From Hemileia vastatrix (lineage: Eukaryota; Basidiomycota; Pucciniomycetes; Pucciniales; Zaghouaniaceae): a stretch of DNA of 64,000 bases. The DNA lies in NCBI GenBank assembly GCA_030280995.1, contig JASXTE010000017.1, forward strand, positions 9,505,998 through 9,569,997, written 5' to 3'. Numbering within the stretch: position 1 is the stretch's first letter; the number at the start of each line of letters is the position of its first letter. The notes under the pieces were generated by a model. That model was not told the DNA's origin and ran no database searches. It worked only from the letters and a program-made list of their open reading frames with translations. Made by a program: the position numbers and the translations under genes. This document shows positions 21,162-32,525 of the stretch, piece after piece.

Positions 21162-23042
21162 GGGGGTTTCAGTTCTGGAAAATTCACACTTAACTCAAGT
21201 GCAGATTTCAAACCAAATCAGAACTTAAATTTTGCAAAAAAGTCACTTATTTCAAAAATGGGTGTTAGCTATGACCTCAAATCAGCACTTTTTTCCTTTT
21301 TTTTCACAACCACATTTTGGCCACATCATCCCTTTCTTTCCCACCCCGTCCCTGTCACATGAGACACCCAGACCTCTATCCCCCCATCAATGCTTTTCAC
21401 ACACTCCTCACTGAGATTTGAAATATTTTATTGTGACATTTTAACCAGGCATGTTTCTTTCCTTCTTTTTTTATATTTTCAAACTCTTAATCTCTTTTCT
21501 TGTAACATACCAGTTTCACAATGCCTCCCAGAAAATCCAACACTCAAAAGGCAACTCAAAAAAATGCTACACAAAGTTCTTCCTGTAATGCAAGCCCCTC
21601 ACCTGAGAAATCAAAGTCTGGACAGCTAAAAAAGGAAGATTATCTCCTCATCATCAACTTCCTCAAAATTAAATAAAATTATGATGCATTTTTTGGATGT
21701 GAGAAGTCCACCTGAATCAAATGTCCACCTTCATCAAAGGTTGATTGCTTCTTGTTGATGGAAAATGAAGTAAAAAAGAAAACAAAAGGGAGAATTGACA
21801 TTAATCCTAATCAAATGAAGGAGAGGTTCAAAAGTTATTAATCCAAATATAAAAAGGCTCATTCTTCTTCTTCTTCTTCTTCTTCCACTGGCTTTGGTAT
21901 TGATGATGATGATTTGGAGTTTGGAATTACAACTGTTTCGAAAAAGCACAATGTCATGTGTCCTTTCTATGAGGAAATGGATAATCTTTTCAGTTCACAA
22001 GTTGATCTCAGCCCTTGGTTTATACATGATACTACTAAGGATATACCCTCTGGATCTTAAAAAGCCCATTATCTTCACAAAACACCTGAAAATCAAGGAC
22101 ATTGATCCCCTCCATCTTCTTACCATAGTTCACCTGAAGATGATCCCAAAAATCAAACAGAACAATTATTTTGGAGTAGATCTGAGTCCTCAGAGCCCCA
22201 AAATTTAAATTTATGTTTACTTTCTCTTTTCTCTTCTAGTCTTTTCTAAATTGCTCATTTTTTCTCTTCTAGTCTCCTCCTACTCAAACTCAAGTTTCTA
22301 AAAAGGATAACATTTCCCACAATGAAAATACTGCTTTGGAAGCTGCTTTAGATGAACTTCCTCAACCCTCTAGCCCAAACTCCAAACTAAAGTGTTGAGA
22401 TTTAACTTCAATGAAATTGAACCATCTTTTAAAATGTGGTAGTACTTCAATCACCTCTTTGTCCTCCCTTTATGATTATTTTGAGAAAAAAGATATAAGT
22501 AAGATTTGGTCTCTATATATCTTCTTCAATAACATATTTTTTTTGTTCTATTCAATTTTCTCAGCAAAATCCTCTATTGAAAAAAATGCCCTTGACTTTG
22601 AGAAGATGAAGAATGATAATATGGTAATGAAAGATCAACAGTCCTTAAGACAAATTTTTGATTTTTGTGTTTGACTTGTGCAAATTTATGAGTGGTGCAA
22701 GTGACTCCAACCAATCTTTGAGTAAGGTGTGCAGATATAAATTCTATTTTAGGGCTTAAGAAAAGAAATCTAGTTGTATTATGCTCCATAAAGACCTAAT
22801 TTAAGGATCTGTGATTTGAAACCATGTGACTTATTGACAAATCAATCATAGATGTGATGAGTTTGGGATCAGGAATTAGGAATAGAAATTGGGGTATAAG
22901 AAGTGGGATAATGTATTATTTTGCATTACTTATCCACTAGCCCTTAGGCTAGTGAATAAGAATCTTTTTCAATTAATAATTTTTGATCCAGGAAAAAAAA
23001 TTTATGATCCCTAATTGTGGATCCCTCAACATTGATACCCTC
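21162..23042 (+). mobile_element. TIR element E2 with E-family gene
   Basis: It begins GGGGGTTTCAGTTCTGG directly after E1 (6 bp apart) and ends CAACATTGATACCCTC, with TAATA-type flanks. Its last 130 bp match the last 130 bp of E1 closely. At 1.88 kb it is longer than E1 and still holds most of a broken E-family gene. No transposase motif is seen, so it is probably non-autonomous or its transposase is unrecognised. Confidence 0.7.
21521..22674 (+). pseudogene. E-family gene in E2 (stops and frameshifts)
   Basis: The ATG at 21521 gives MPPRKSNTQKATQKN, a basic N-terminus, then QLKKEDYLLIINFLK. In-frame stops follow (TAA near 21674, TGA near 21713, TAA near 21838). Between them the family core is clear: NYDAFFG, FLLMENE, RFKSY, KYKKAH, a poly-serine run from a TTC microsatellite, STGFGI and MCPFYEEMDNLF. 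An intron is likely around 22210-22272 (…CTTCTAG ends), then an acidic exon and a coiled-coil-like end (EKMKNDNMVMKDQQSL). The arrangement matches the copy at 51180-53339. Function unknown; a Myb/SANT-like DNA-binding role is possible but not shown. Confidence 0.6.
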
Positions 23043-23046
23043 TAAT

Positions 23047-24085
23047 ATTTGGATTGGTGTGGACTAGTGGTGGAAAATAGGCTAATATAATATAGCTATA
23101 GCCAATATAAAGATAATATCAATTTATAAAGGCTTTAAAATATATTTTTTATGCTAATAACTATCTAATATTGTTTATTTGATGTGTAGTAAGTAAGTGG
23201 TGTACAATAACCCACCAAATCCTTGTTTACTTATACCAAAATGCAATGGAGGGCACATACCTTCAATCCAGATGATGTCACTGCTATCTCTGAAAAGTAA
23301 AGCACTGTGAGGGCTCATCACCTCCCCATGGCATCCACTTCAAGAAGTTTCAAAACCCAGACCTCCACTAAGAGCCCTCCATCACAATTAATGATATCAT
23401 ACACCCATACCATAAATAGAGAAAACAAATAAAAGCAGATACCATAAGGAAACAAGTGAAACAACTCATCCAAAGAGAATAAAATGAAATCTAAATCATA
23501 TAAAGGAATAAAATTAAATGTCCAAGTCCCCAATAACATCCCCAAGCATCCACATTAACCCAGTAAAAATACAATAACCCATAAATCCATGTAAACCCAT
23601 TAAAGGAAGCAGATTAAGTTGTCCAAACTGGATATATGTGTCTGAAAAAGGTGTATATGCTTTTGTAGGAGTGGTGAGTCCATTTAATATGTCCATATGA
23701 CCTAAAATAAGCAAAAAATAAAGTTTATAGGCTATTTAGAGGGTTAAACCCACATATAGACCTATATATACATAATATAACTACATATTTTACTTAATAT
23801 GAGGTATATGCATACATATAAGCTTATTTATGTCTATAATTACTTAATATTACTTAAGATAAGTATATAATAAATACACTAGCACCTTAATATGTATTAT
23901 GGGGCTATGGATATACTTTTTAAACTGATATAAGTCATATAATAGTATAATAACTATATATATAAACATAATAATCATATATATAAGTATCATAACCATA
24001 TATTTAGCTTATAAGCTTAATGTAATTAAGGTTATCTTATTTTAAACATGAGAAATAATAATTCCTGTGGATACCTAGGCTTACA
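23047..24085 (-). repeat. Solo LTR of family C, second part (split)
   Basis: The 1039 bp match 48219-49257 of the intact LTR C copy in both order and length, and continue exactly where 10330-10466 stopped. Together they make a 1176-bp LTR. The outer end reads CCTAGGCTTACA instead of CTAGTCTGACA, and no TSD is recognisable, so this is the oldest layer of the nest. Confidence 0.8.
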
Positions 24086-25666
24086 ATACTATTCCACTGA
24101 GTGGGAACAGGGTAGTGTCCAATGAGTCACCAGTTTTCTTGAGGTATTATTTGAAGAATACTAATATGGTGGAATGACTACAAGCTTTGATTGCTTACTT
24201 GAGCCACTCAGTTATAATTCAAAGAAGATAGAGCATTTAATCCAGTAAAAACTGGAGTTGAAGGCCAATTAAACTACTTAAATCAGGCAAAATGACAAAT
24301 CTATTTTCAGCTTATAAGCAGCACATTGGTTTGAATTTTCTATAGGGAAGAAATGGATGTGTGATTGGTAATATGTTTCAGAAATGAGATTGAAGTCATA
24401 GGTTGAGAAAAACAGAAATTTAAGAGTGAAAAATTAGAAGACTTGGAAGAAAGTGGGTTCTTACATGAGCAAAGAGGTCAATTTTCATAATGTATAAAAA
24501 AGGCACTGACTAGGTGCAGACTGTATATGTACTTTGGGCCACAACACTGTTTGGCAATCAGGGGCAAAACACAACAAAAATCAGCTACCAAAATTAAAAA
24601 ATTAACTTCTAAGCTTGCCTCTGAATCTAACTCTAACTCTAGCTCTTAGAGAATGTACAATTGTGCTTGAAAGATTAAATTAGAAAAAGGTATGCAACAT
24701 TTAAAAATTAGGCTAATTGGCCTGTTTCTGCAATTGTTCAAAATATTATTTGATATGAATTTGCTAATGTGCACTAAAACTGAAGTCTTAAAGTCATGAA
24801 TCATTAACTCCTTATTCCACTTTTGTAAAAATCACACTAATTTAAAATACTAATATTGCTGCTTTTCAAGTAGTGACATTACTGATTTAAAAATAGTGAA
24901 ATCACTGATTTAATAATATCAATGTAACTACTTTAAATTAGAAAAATTTCTGCTTTAAAAATAGCAATGTCACTACTTTAAATTAGTGAAATTTCTGCTT
25001 TAAAAATAGTGAAATCAATTATTTGAAAATAAAAATGTCACTACTTTAAAGTAGAAAAAATTCTGCTGTAAAAATAGTGATTTTTCTGCCTTAGAATCAG
25101 TGTTTTCATCCTCTCTTTTCCCCTCACTTTACACCCAATAGGCCAATTTTTTACTTGACTATTTTTTTAATTCCAATATTCCTGGTTCTTTGATTAAATC
25201 AGGTAGCAGGTTTTCACAAGCTAGCCCAGATTTTTATTATTCTATATCCTAATTTCATATTTCCCTTCTCCCTCATCATAATGACAGTAACCAAGAACTA
25301 GACTTAAGAACCCTATATGAAGGAAAATTTCATTTTCATTTTTCCTATATGTTTTTGTAATTATGAATAATTATTTTCATGTACAATAATCAAAACAATT
25401 TGCTTTATTATGTAATTTATTTTGAATTAATGAGAATCTCCCCACTATATTCACATTTTCTAACGGAAAATAGCAATTTTTGACATGAAATTTCATCGAT
25501 CCAATGAAATTTAATGGGATTCTATTTCTCACATTATTTTTAATGGACTTGAGATTTCATATTCATTTTTAATGTATTTAAAGCCCTGCACATTGAATGA
25601 GTAAAATTTGTAATTCTCAAATAATCTCCTTTACTATGATGGCCATGGTATGGTCAAGAGCCCTTG
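24086..25666. other. Non-coding AT-rich stretch
   Basis: No gene, LTR border or RNA gene is recognised. It holds the tandem repeat at 24860-25095 and otherwise looks like old, degraded DNA. Confidence 0.5.
24860..25095. repeat. Degenerate tandem repeat
   Basis: Units containing TTCTGCTTTAAAAATAG and CACTACTTTAAATTAG alternate four to five times with drift. Both half-units share the core CTNCTTTAAA, so the array may have grown from a shorter unit. Confidence 0.65.
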
Positions 25667-26173
25667 TGTCATGCACCACATGACACTTGAAGTAAAAGTA
25701 AACCTTTTAGTCCATAATCAAGTACACAAATACATATGCAAAGTGCAGAAGTTGTTAACATTGCAAAAGCAAACCTCACATGTATCCACACAGCATCTCA
25801 CAATGACAAAACAACTGAATTCAATTGCATTACTAATAACCACAAAGAAAAGACAAGCCAAGATAATCAAATCAAAAGAGAAAGACTAATTAAAAGAATA
25901 GAAAAAATAATTGATAAAAATATAAAAGGGATAATGTGGTGTGGAATAATAAAGGGAAAACATTATATATTACAGAAAGCCATTAGGAACTATCAGAAGA
26001 AGAGAAGGGAAAAGGTTGAAAGAAGGTATTTACATTTTAAAGATAACATACATGTCAGATAGGCATTTATAGGGGAAAGACTACTTAAGAGAAAAGTGCT
26101 AAACATTGGAAAGAGAGAAAGCAAAAATATGAGAGGAGAAAATGTTGTGATTAAAGATCCAATAGCCACATTA

Positions 26174-26371
26174 GGGGGTATTAATGTTAGAAATCTGCCA
26201 TTTCAAAATAACTCTTTTTTCCACCAAATCAACCATGATTATTATTTAATATATGGAATATTGTACCCCAAATACACCTTTTTACTTATAATTAATCTCA
26301 AGTTTTTGGCTTTTTTTTTGTGTTGTGAAATACTTTTTAAATAATTACAAATTTCTAACTTTGATACCCCC
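26174..26371. mobile_element. TIR MITE D, 198 bp, TSD TA
   Basis: It begins GGGGGTATTAATGTTAGAAAT and ends with the reverse complement ATTTCTAACTTTGATACCCCC, flanked by TA on both sides. It is collinear with the second copy at 32983-33212. The ends resemble those of E1 and E2 (GGGGG, then ATCAA, then GTT), so all four may use the same transposase. Confidence 0.82.
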
Positions 26372-26475
26372 TATTATCTTATTATTTAATGAAATGTATT
26401 AGAGGAAAAGAACAACATCATGCACATAGACATATGAGTGTAGAAATATATAATAAGATAGGAGTAGATGTATAT

Positions 26476-27287
26476 TGTCAAGGGGTCTTTTATGTCTAGA
26501 AGGTTTTTAATGGCAGTCCAATGGTGGTAATAGTGGAGATTTAGGATTTCAAAGTTTAGGGTTTGTATTTATATCTTTTTTATTTGTTTTACTCAAATAT
26601 AAGAGGTAAGAAATTTTATTATGATTATAAATTAATGAGATAGTACTACCCAAATGTAATTACTAAAAACAATAATAGATAGCAATAAATATTTAAATGG
26701 AATAAATGTTTGTTAAATGTAAGTAAGTAATTGATTATCAAGAACAACCAAAACGAGAGGCCTTATATAGGCAAAGGAGAGACAAAGTCCGGCAATAAAA
26801 TTCTAAAAACAGTAGTATGAGAGAGAGAAAAAAAGGAATATTTCAAATAATAAAGTTGTTCTAAAAAGAAGGCATCAAAAAAAGGTGTATTTACAGAATA
26901 TGACAGGAATTAATTAATGTATTCAATATTTACTGTAAAGGTCAATTCTAAATAAGAAATTTGAATTTTTTTTAAATATTTATTTTTATTCAATTATTAA
27001 ATTTTTATTTTGATTTAAAATTTTATTTTAATTTAAAATTTTATTTTATTATAAATTTTTATTTCCTTCAAACTGTCATTGAGCACGGTGTTAGAAAATA
27101 AAAATAAAAATATAAGGGAAATTTTAATATTTAATTTTAATTATTTATTAACTTTACCATTTTGTAATTAGTTAATTTATTATAGGTAATTTTAATGTAA
27201 ATAAATTATAATTAAAATAATAAGGTGTGGCTTCATCCAGTAAATAATTTATTATTTTACTGGGTAAGTCTAGCAGCCTGGCTGACA
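26476..27287 (-). repeat. Solo LTR of family A, TSD TATAT
   Basis: On the minus strand it starts TGTCAGCCAGGCTGCTAGAC and ends CCCCTTGACA. TATAT is duplicated on both sides (26471-26475 and 27288-27292). It is 812 bp and matches the copies at 33243 and 49860. It contains a TATATAAGGC box near the family position. Confidence 0.9.
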
Positions 27288-28091
27288 TATATAGTTAGTT
27301 GGTACCTTTTGTTTATATATATATATATAAATTAAGTGTATATATTATATTATTATTATTATTTGTAATTTGAAATATAAGTATTTTATTTTATAAATCT
27401 AATAGAAGTAACATCTACATAGCAACTGCATTTCCCTTTGTGTGCCTTGATTTGACCAGGCTATCTAAATCTTAAATTCTAAATTAGTCAATCATATGCT
27501 TATACTTTTCAATCTTAAGCAAATGTGCAGCACCTTAGTGCTATGGTCAATAGAATATTCTAAATGTGGGTTATTATGTATCTGAGGGTAATTAAGGGTC
27601 TGTGAGTAGGAGTAGCAGTACAGTTAATTGATCTATGGACTATATTGGAAGGTCTGTGATAGGGTAATGATGGTTTATTAAAAGAGGGCAATGTGAGGTG
27701 GAGTTATCTATATAATTGGTTGGATGGGTTTGACATTCCATAAAATTAAATTATAATATTGTTGTGATAGTAGTTAAAATTATATAAAACTATTAATGTT
27801 TCCTACCCTTTGTAATAATTAATTTTAAAAAAAAATCTTAAATTCCTAAACCTTTCTTTGATTATTAAGTTCCAACTCTTTGCGAGATTAGCTGGAATAA
27901 TTAGAGTCACTTTAAATATACAATAATATTCCTCTTGAACCTATCTCAAAGCAGTATTAATTTCTCTTTGACATATCTTTGAATCACAACCTCAAAGTAA
28001 TCCTCTGTGCTTTGAAGTAGTCCTCAATTACTTTTTAAATTTCACTTACTCAGGAACACCCTTGACCTTGTGCATAGGCTGTCTGGTGACA

Positions 28092-28625
28092 CCTTGTTTG
28101 CAACATGTAATGAATCACTAAAGCTAAGAACTAAAAAAAAAAATTGGAATTTGGCTGACATGAAGCCAAGATATAGCAACTTGCTTATCTAAGTCAAACA
28201 AAGGTGTCTGGACTCATTTCGCAAGATAAATAGGGGGGGGGCATATTGTGCAGGATAAACCAATGGTGCAAGGGAGAGGAAGAGGAAGAAATAATTACTC
28301 TAACTCTTAACCTAACTTCCAATATCAACAGTATGGAAATGATAGAGATCCAACTCTAACCTGTAGAGCAGGAAAGTTACAAGAGAAATTTAACACTAAA
28401 ATCAATGGAAAGCATCCATCAGTGAGAGATACCATTAACTTAAGTCAAATAAAATACACCTTTGCCAGTGGATTATATCTTTAAGGGGATTGTGGGAGCA
28501 GTAATGTAGAAAAAGGGCTTTGCTAGCCAGTCACCACCAAATTGGATGGGATTTGGGTGAGACTTGCTAACAAGTCCCCCCCCCCCCCCCACTTTTGAAG
28601 TGGTGAATGTAGTAGTAATACATAA
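28092..28625. other. Non-coding spacer with homopolymers
   Basis: No gene is seen. It contains a G8 run near 28231 and a C17 run near 28567, and the MITE H relic at 28515-28597. Confidence 0.5.
28515..28597. mobile_element. Relic of MITE H
   Basis: The right part has GACTTGCTAACAAGTC next to a C run and then CACTT..AGTGGTGA, matching an end of MITE H read in reverse. The left part has GGGCTTTGCTAGCCAGTCAC, a damaged version of the same palindrome. Borders are approximate. Confidence 0.45.
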
Positions 28626-29105
28626 GGGCATCTACCACCATTCCAACTAAACTATAAGAATTAATTGCATATGACTCACGACTTAAAACTACTGAGAAAT
28701 AAGGGCAACCAACACTGTATGCATTGTATCATTCAACATGGGACTTACACAGAACCACAAACCACCATTTCATTTAGTAAATTTCAGCAGGGCTTCAACT
28801 TGGCGAGCACTTTTTCATAGTTTCTAAAGAAGTAGAGGTGTCTTGTGTAGCTTTCATTAAAATAGAGTTGTATGAGATGAAAATATAAGATAACTTTTGT
28901 GTAATTGAATTATAAGATTGATGAGTAAAAATAAAAAGTGTAGAGTCGCGAGGCTCAGCAAGAGTGAGTTGATGAAAAAATGGCGTGTGGCTTAATGAAA
29001 CTTATTTGCCGAAAGAGTCAATGAGGAACGGTGGTAGGGAAAGACACGTGTTTTTCGCTAAAGCATGCATACCGAAGGGATTTACTGAAACGATGGTAGA
29101 TGCTC
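28626..29105. mobile_element. PIF/Harbinger-like MITE, 480 bp, TSD TAA
   Basis: The left end is GGGCATCTACCACCATT; the reverse complement of the right end is GAGCATCTACCATCGTT. TAA lies on both flanks (28623-28625 and 29106-29108). The end motif GAGCATC is the one seen at 2473-3246. No coding content. Confidence 0.78.
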
Positions 29106-29108
29106 TAA

Positions 29109-29834
29109 GTTGGTAAAAATCTATGGCGACATCAAGGATCAAAGTACTCTTTTGCAACTCAGTCAGAAAATGATGCAAAAAGTTTAGTAACTGCGTTCTC
29201 AAAATAAATAAATAAAATAAAAAAGCATAACAGCGACATCTGGTGTTGTATGTACCTGTGTTTCCAAAAACCAAGTCTCCGCAGTTTTACATCTGAATTT
29301 ACAAAAAGCGGCCAGGCAACTCGGGCAACCCAACATTGAGAATAACATTCAGGGTGAATCACACTCATCCTCAAAAGGAAGTAACTATATGGACTTTACA
29401 AATTGGTGTTTTCTGATAATCTATTGATTGTCAGCCATATTTGTGTGATGGTAAGGGGGGATGCTTTGGTAGCACCAGAGAATGAATTCTGGTTCCATCA
29501 AGAGCTTTTTAGATTAAAGATTAGCTTTCATGACCCCACCACATTCAACCGTTCAGCTAGCTACAATAAGCCCTATGATGTCCCCTGTTCATTAGCACGG
29601 ATAGATGGATGAGTATGCATATGCATATGCATATGAATATGCAACCAATGGGGGCTGGCTGGATTGAGCTGAAACTTTAAACATTTCCCACCAGTTCATC
29701 TGTCAAACTCAGACTCAGCGCAACTTTGGACTGTCATTATTTTGTTCCTCGTCTCACTCGCTTGTCATTCACATATCGCATATCGCTTAAATCCTGAGCA
29801 TCGGTGCCAAACAAACTTGTCGAAACTTGTCATC
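29109..29834. other. Upstream region of the RGS gene; (TGCATA)n at 29614-29642
   Basis: A short TGCATA microsatellite lies about 200 bp before the ATG at 29835. The base composition is less AT-rich than in the transposons, fitting promoter or leader sequence. The ORF at 29403-29612 has no recognisable domain. No TATA box stands out. Confidence 0.5.
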
Positions 29835-31661
29835 ATGGCGGAAACTTATGAGCAGAATATACAAGCTCAAGCTGGTCAACCCATCCCCCAAACTCAACCC
29901 ATTCAGCCTGTTCAGTCAAATAATTCTCAGACGCCTAATAATATCTCCAAGAAAATGTCGCGTAACCGGTTACCCACTCTCCAAGAAGTCCTTGCCCGTC
30001 AAACGCGGCCTCCCGTTGACCTGTCAGTCACATAGTGAACTTTGACGTTGATCCCGTTCTCATTCTCCATCTCCATTTCAGATATTGCTTTTATCTTTAT
30101 CTCCAGCGTGAAAGAGCGGAAGACGCTCTTGACTTTTGGCTCGACGCTCAGCAGCACGAAAATCTCTGTCGGGCGTATTTCAAAGATCTCAGAAAGAGCG
30201 CCGTCAATCTGCAAAACGAGTGGCCTGCTTACTATGAACGGGCACGAAAACGTGGATCAGTCTACAACCATGGTATGTTGTTTCAATTCCTAGTTCTACA
30301 TCTAAATCAATAGTCGTGTCCTTCCAAACACATGTCCTTTTTTATCTCTCATCAGTCAACGGCATCAGTAAAAACTCCCAGCCTGCAGAGATCCTCAATG
30401 AAAAGTCCGGTAAGTTGACGTCTTTCTTTCCCTTCTTTTGACTCGACGATGATCATTGACCTTTCTTTTTTCTTTTTTCTTTTTTTTTTTTTCTATACTG
30501 ACAACAGCTCCTCCAGGACCTTCCCAAAGATTATCTCATGCGTCACATGACCAGCTGGAAATCATGAGCGAACCAACCTCCACCCAACGCGGGCCGCACA
30601 CTTCCGCCGTGGTCCGTGCACTCTTTCCTCAAACTCAAGGGCCCAACGAATCTGAAGTCTCCAAAGGTCGAAAATCATTAACTGGCGCTCGTCAAAATAC
30701 CCCAGCTCAACCCATCATCCGTATGAATTTGGTTTTCCATTTATTTCCTCATCAATGACTGACCCTTTTCACAACTCATCTATGCATACACAGCCCGCTC
30801 AGCTGCCATCACAAGGACTGACTTGATTGCTTCTGCTGAACGGATCTATTACCGCTATTTGCTGATTGGAGCCGAAAAAGAAATTTATCTTCCATCCTCC
30901 CTTCGGATTCATGATTTCCCTATAAACAGCGCCGTATTGCCCCACGCAGGAAGCCCGGATTATGAAGAAGAAAGTCAATTTTTGGCAGATGTGCCGGATT
31001 TGTTTGTTGCACAGAAAGAATATGTTTACAGAAGGTCAGTATATCATCCTTGCCATTGATTTTCCTGCGTCTTGGCTAATGCGATATTTTGTTTACAGTA
31101 TGGAGCAAGATACTTTTCCTCGGTTCCTGAGAGCAAAAGCTTTTGGAAATTTAACCCCTTTGAGTGCGCTTCTGAGGCTTGCCATTGGGCTGGTTTCTTT
31201 ATGGGCTGCTTTTACTACCGCGTTTTCACTCATTTTTCTCGACGTCAAACCGAAGTCAGTGCGATTTTGGGTTAGTCTGGCTGAATTTGGCATTATGTAT
31301 TGTTTTGGCAGATTGTTGCTAATGAGTTGGAGCCTTTTAGATTGCCCTACCTTTTTCGATTGCCGTTCTTTGCATTGTAGCTCACTTTTATGATCTTGAT
31401 CCCATATTGATGCTCTTCAATCGTTCGGAAACAACGCCCTTTAGAACGCTGAAGGTAAAGGAACGATACGTGCAAAAAATCTTGCGGGGTGCGTACTAAA
31501 ATGTCTCAAACTGACGGTCACGTAGCCCCTTTATTAACTGCATGATTTTTTTTTTTGACCACTAAATGTCAGGTCGGGCCATTTGGGTGACGGTACTGAG
31601 TACAATAATTGTAGTTATACTTTGCGCAATTTTCATTAGTGTCCCAGGTCATCGATTATGA
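29835..31661 (+). CDS. RAX1: RGS-domain membrane protein, Rax1-like
   Basis: Eight exons: 29835-30022, 30082-30272, 30356-30409, 30508-30720, 30794-31034, 31099-31270, 31341-31488 and 31573-31661, all GT-AG and in phase, giving 431 residues. The N-terminus is Gln/Pro-rich. The RGS domain begins near residue 62 (LYCFYLYLQRERAEDALDFW, then QHENLCRAYFKDLRK) and is extended by a Ser/Pro-rich insert, ending around residue 295. Three hydrophobic segments follow at about 317-343, 354-370 and 404-426. RGS plus C-terminal membrane helices is the layout of Rax1, which marks bud sites in yeast and modulates G-protein signalling in filamentous fungi. It stands alone between transposons. The symbol rests on architecture, not on a database match. 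Confidence 0.85.
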
Positions 31662-32081
31662 TTCCAACTTTTTTACCTCTTATATATCCAATTTATACTC
31701 TATTATGATGTAGATTTGTATACCTTTCAACTTGATATTATTGCTCTTGGCTAACATCAATTTTCGAATTTAGTAAGATTTTTAATCATCGTTGACAATC
31801 TCTTGAATCTTTTTATTTGTTTAATCACTGCTTGACCTCTGTTCAGAGAGCTCTTATCTTTCTTCATGATTTTGGCCAGATGATGGTTTGGATTAGCATC
31901 AGCGTCACAATTATATCCTATTAATTTGTCATGAATAGTTGATAGTTTGCTCTTGTCATTTATTTTACTTTTTTTTAGGTTGAGGGGTCGTGAATCACTA
32001 TGTGGACGAAATCTATTTTATTTTATTTTTGCATGGATTAAAAAAATGCATTTCATCCATATCCAATCATTTACTCAGTTA
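31662..32081. other. 3' flank of the RGS gene
   Basis: No gene or repeat border is seen. TTTATTTTATTTTT runs near 32018 may belong to the 3' end of the transcript or to old repeats. Confidence 0.4.
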
Positions 32082-32213
32082 GACCATCCACAAGCGTCGA
32101 GCTAAACTCCTTCACTTAAGTGACTTCAATTCAGTCTAGCCGCGTTTCTTGGCAAGACTGAATTGAAGTTTCTTAAGAAGTGGAGGGGTTTAGCTTGACG
32201 CTTGTGGATGCAT
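32082..32213. mobile_element. Hairpin MITE, 132 bp, TSD TTA
   Basis: Two arms of about 55 bp are nearly perfect inverted copies: the left begins CATCCACAAGCGTCGAGC and the reverse complement of the right begins CATCCACAAGCGTCAAGC. Both end in TTCAATTCAGTCT next to a short loop. TTA lies at 32079-32081 and 32214-32216. The size, end motif and TWA duplication fit a foldback PIF/Harbinger-like MITE. Transcribed, it would form a long hairpin RNA. Confidence 0.8.
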
Positions 32214-32216
32214 TTA

Positions 32217-32490
32217 AAGGAAATTGGGAGTAAAAAACAAGGAAATGATTTACAATGAATAAAAGTAGACCTTAACTTGAGACGTTGGCCTGCGATTAGC
32301 AGTTGGTTGTTCTGAACCGTCTGAGACACCTTGGACAAACAGATCTTGTCAATGTCCCCCACGTTATGTGGATGTAGAATAGAAATTAAATGTTTGACCC
32401 AAATGTTGCCAAATGTGAAACTTTGACTCACTCCTTGTGTGGGGTGTGATGGTTGAAAGAGGAAGACTCTTTGGTTGCCTTCAAGTTGCA

Positions 32491-32525
<35 letters not shown>

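Larger units (their letters stand above)
25753..27404 (+). mobile_element. Probable solo LTR G inside LTR F, TSD GAAGT
   Basis: The insertion in LTR F starts TGTTAACATTGC and ends AATCTAATA, with GAAGT on both sides (25748-25752 and 27405-27409). After removing the two insertions inside it, about 0.64 kb remains, a normal LTR length. The 3' end is not the usual CA, so the class is uncertain. The two overlapping ORFs at 25650-26062 within it have no recognisable domain. Confidence 0.5.
25667..28091 (+). repeat. Solo LTR of family F, interrupted, TSD CCTTG
   Basis: It starts TGTCATGCACCACATGACAC and ends GTCTGGTGACA, with CCTTG on both sides (25662-25666 and 28092-28096). It matches the 5' LTR at 3840-4620 over 25667-25752 and 27410-28091. 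The stretch between is inserted DNA. The TSD shows a solo LTR left by recombination of a full element. Confidence 0.8.

Noticed and set aside
24860..25095. Possible CRISPR-like array
   Set aside because: Repeats are degenerate with no unique spacers, and the organism is a eukaryote.
25753..25880. Continuation of LTR F after 25752
   Set aside because: There is weak similarity to LTR F, but GAAGT on both sides and the clean restart at 27410 fit an insertion better.
29403..29612. Small ORF before the RGS gene
   Set aside because: No homology, splice links or conserved start context; it is more likely chance in the promoter region.
32126..32491. A 121-codon minus-strand frame
   Set aside because: It overlaps the hairpin MITE and a long T run, and no domain is recognisable. 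It could be old coding DNA, but this cannot be supported.
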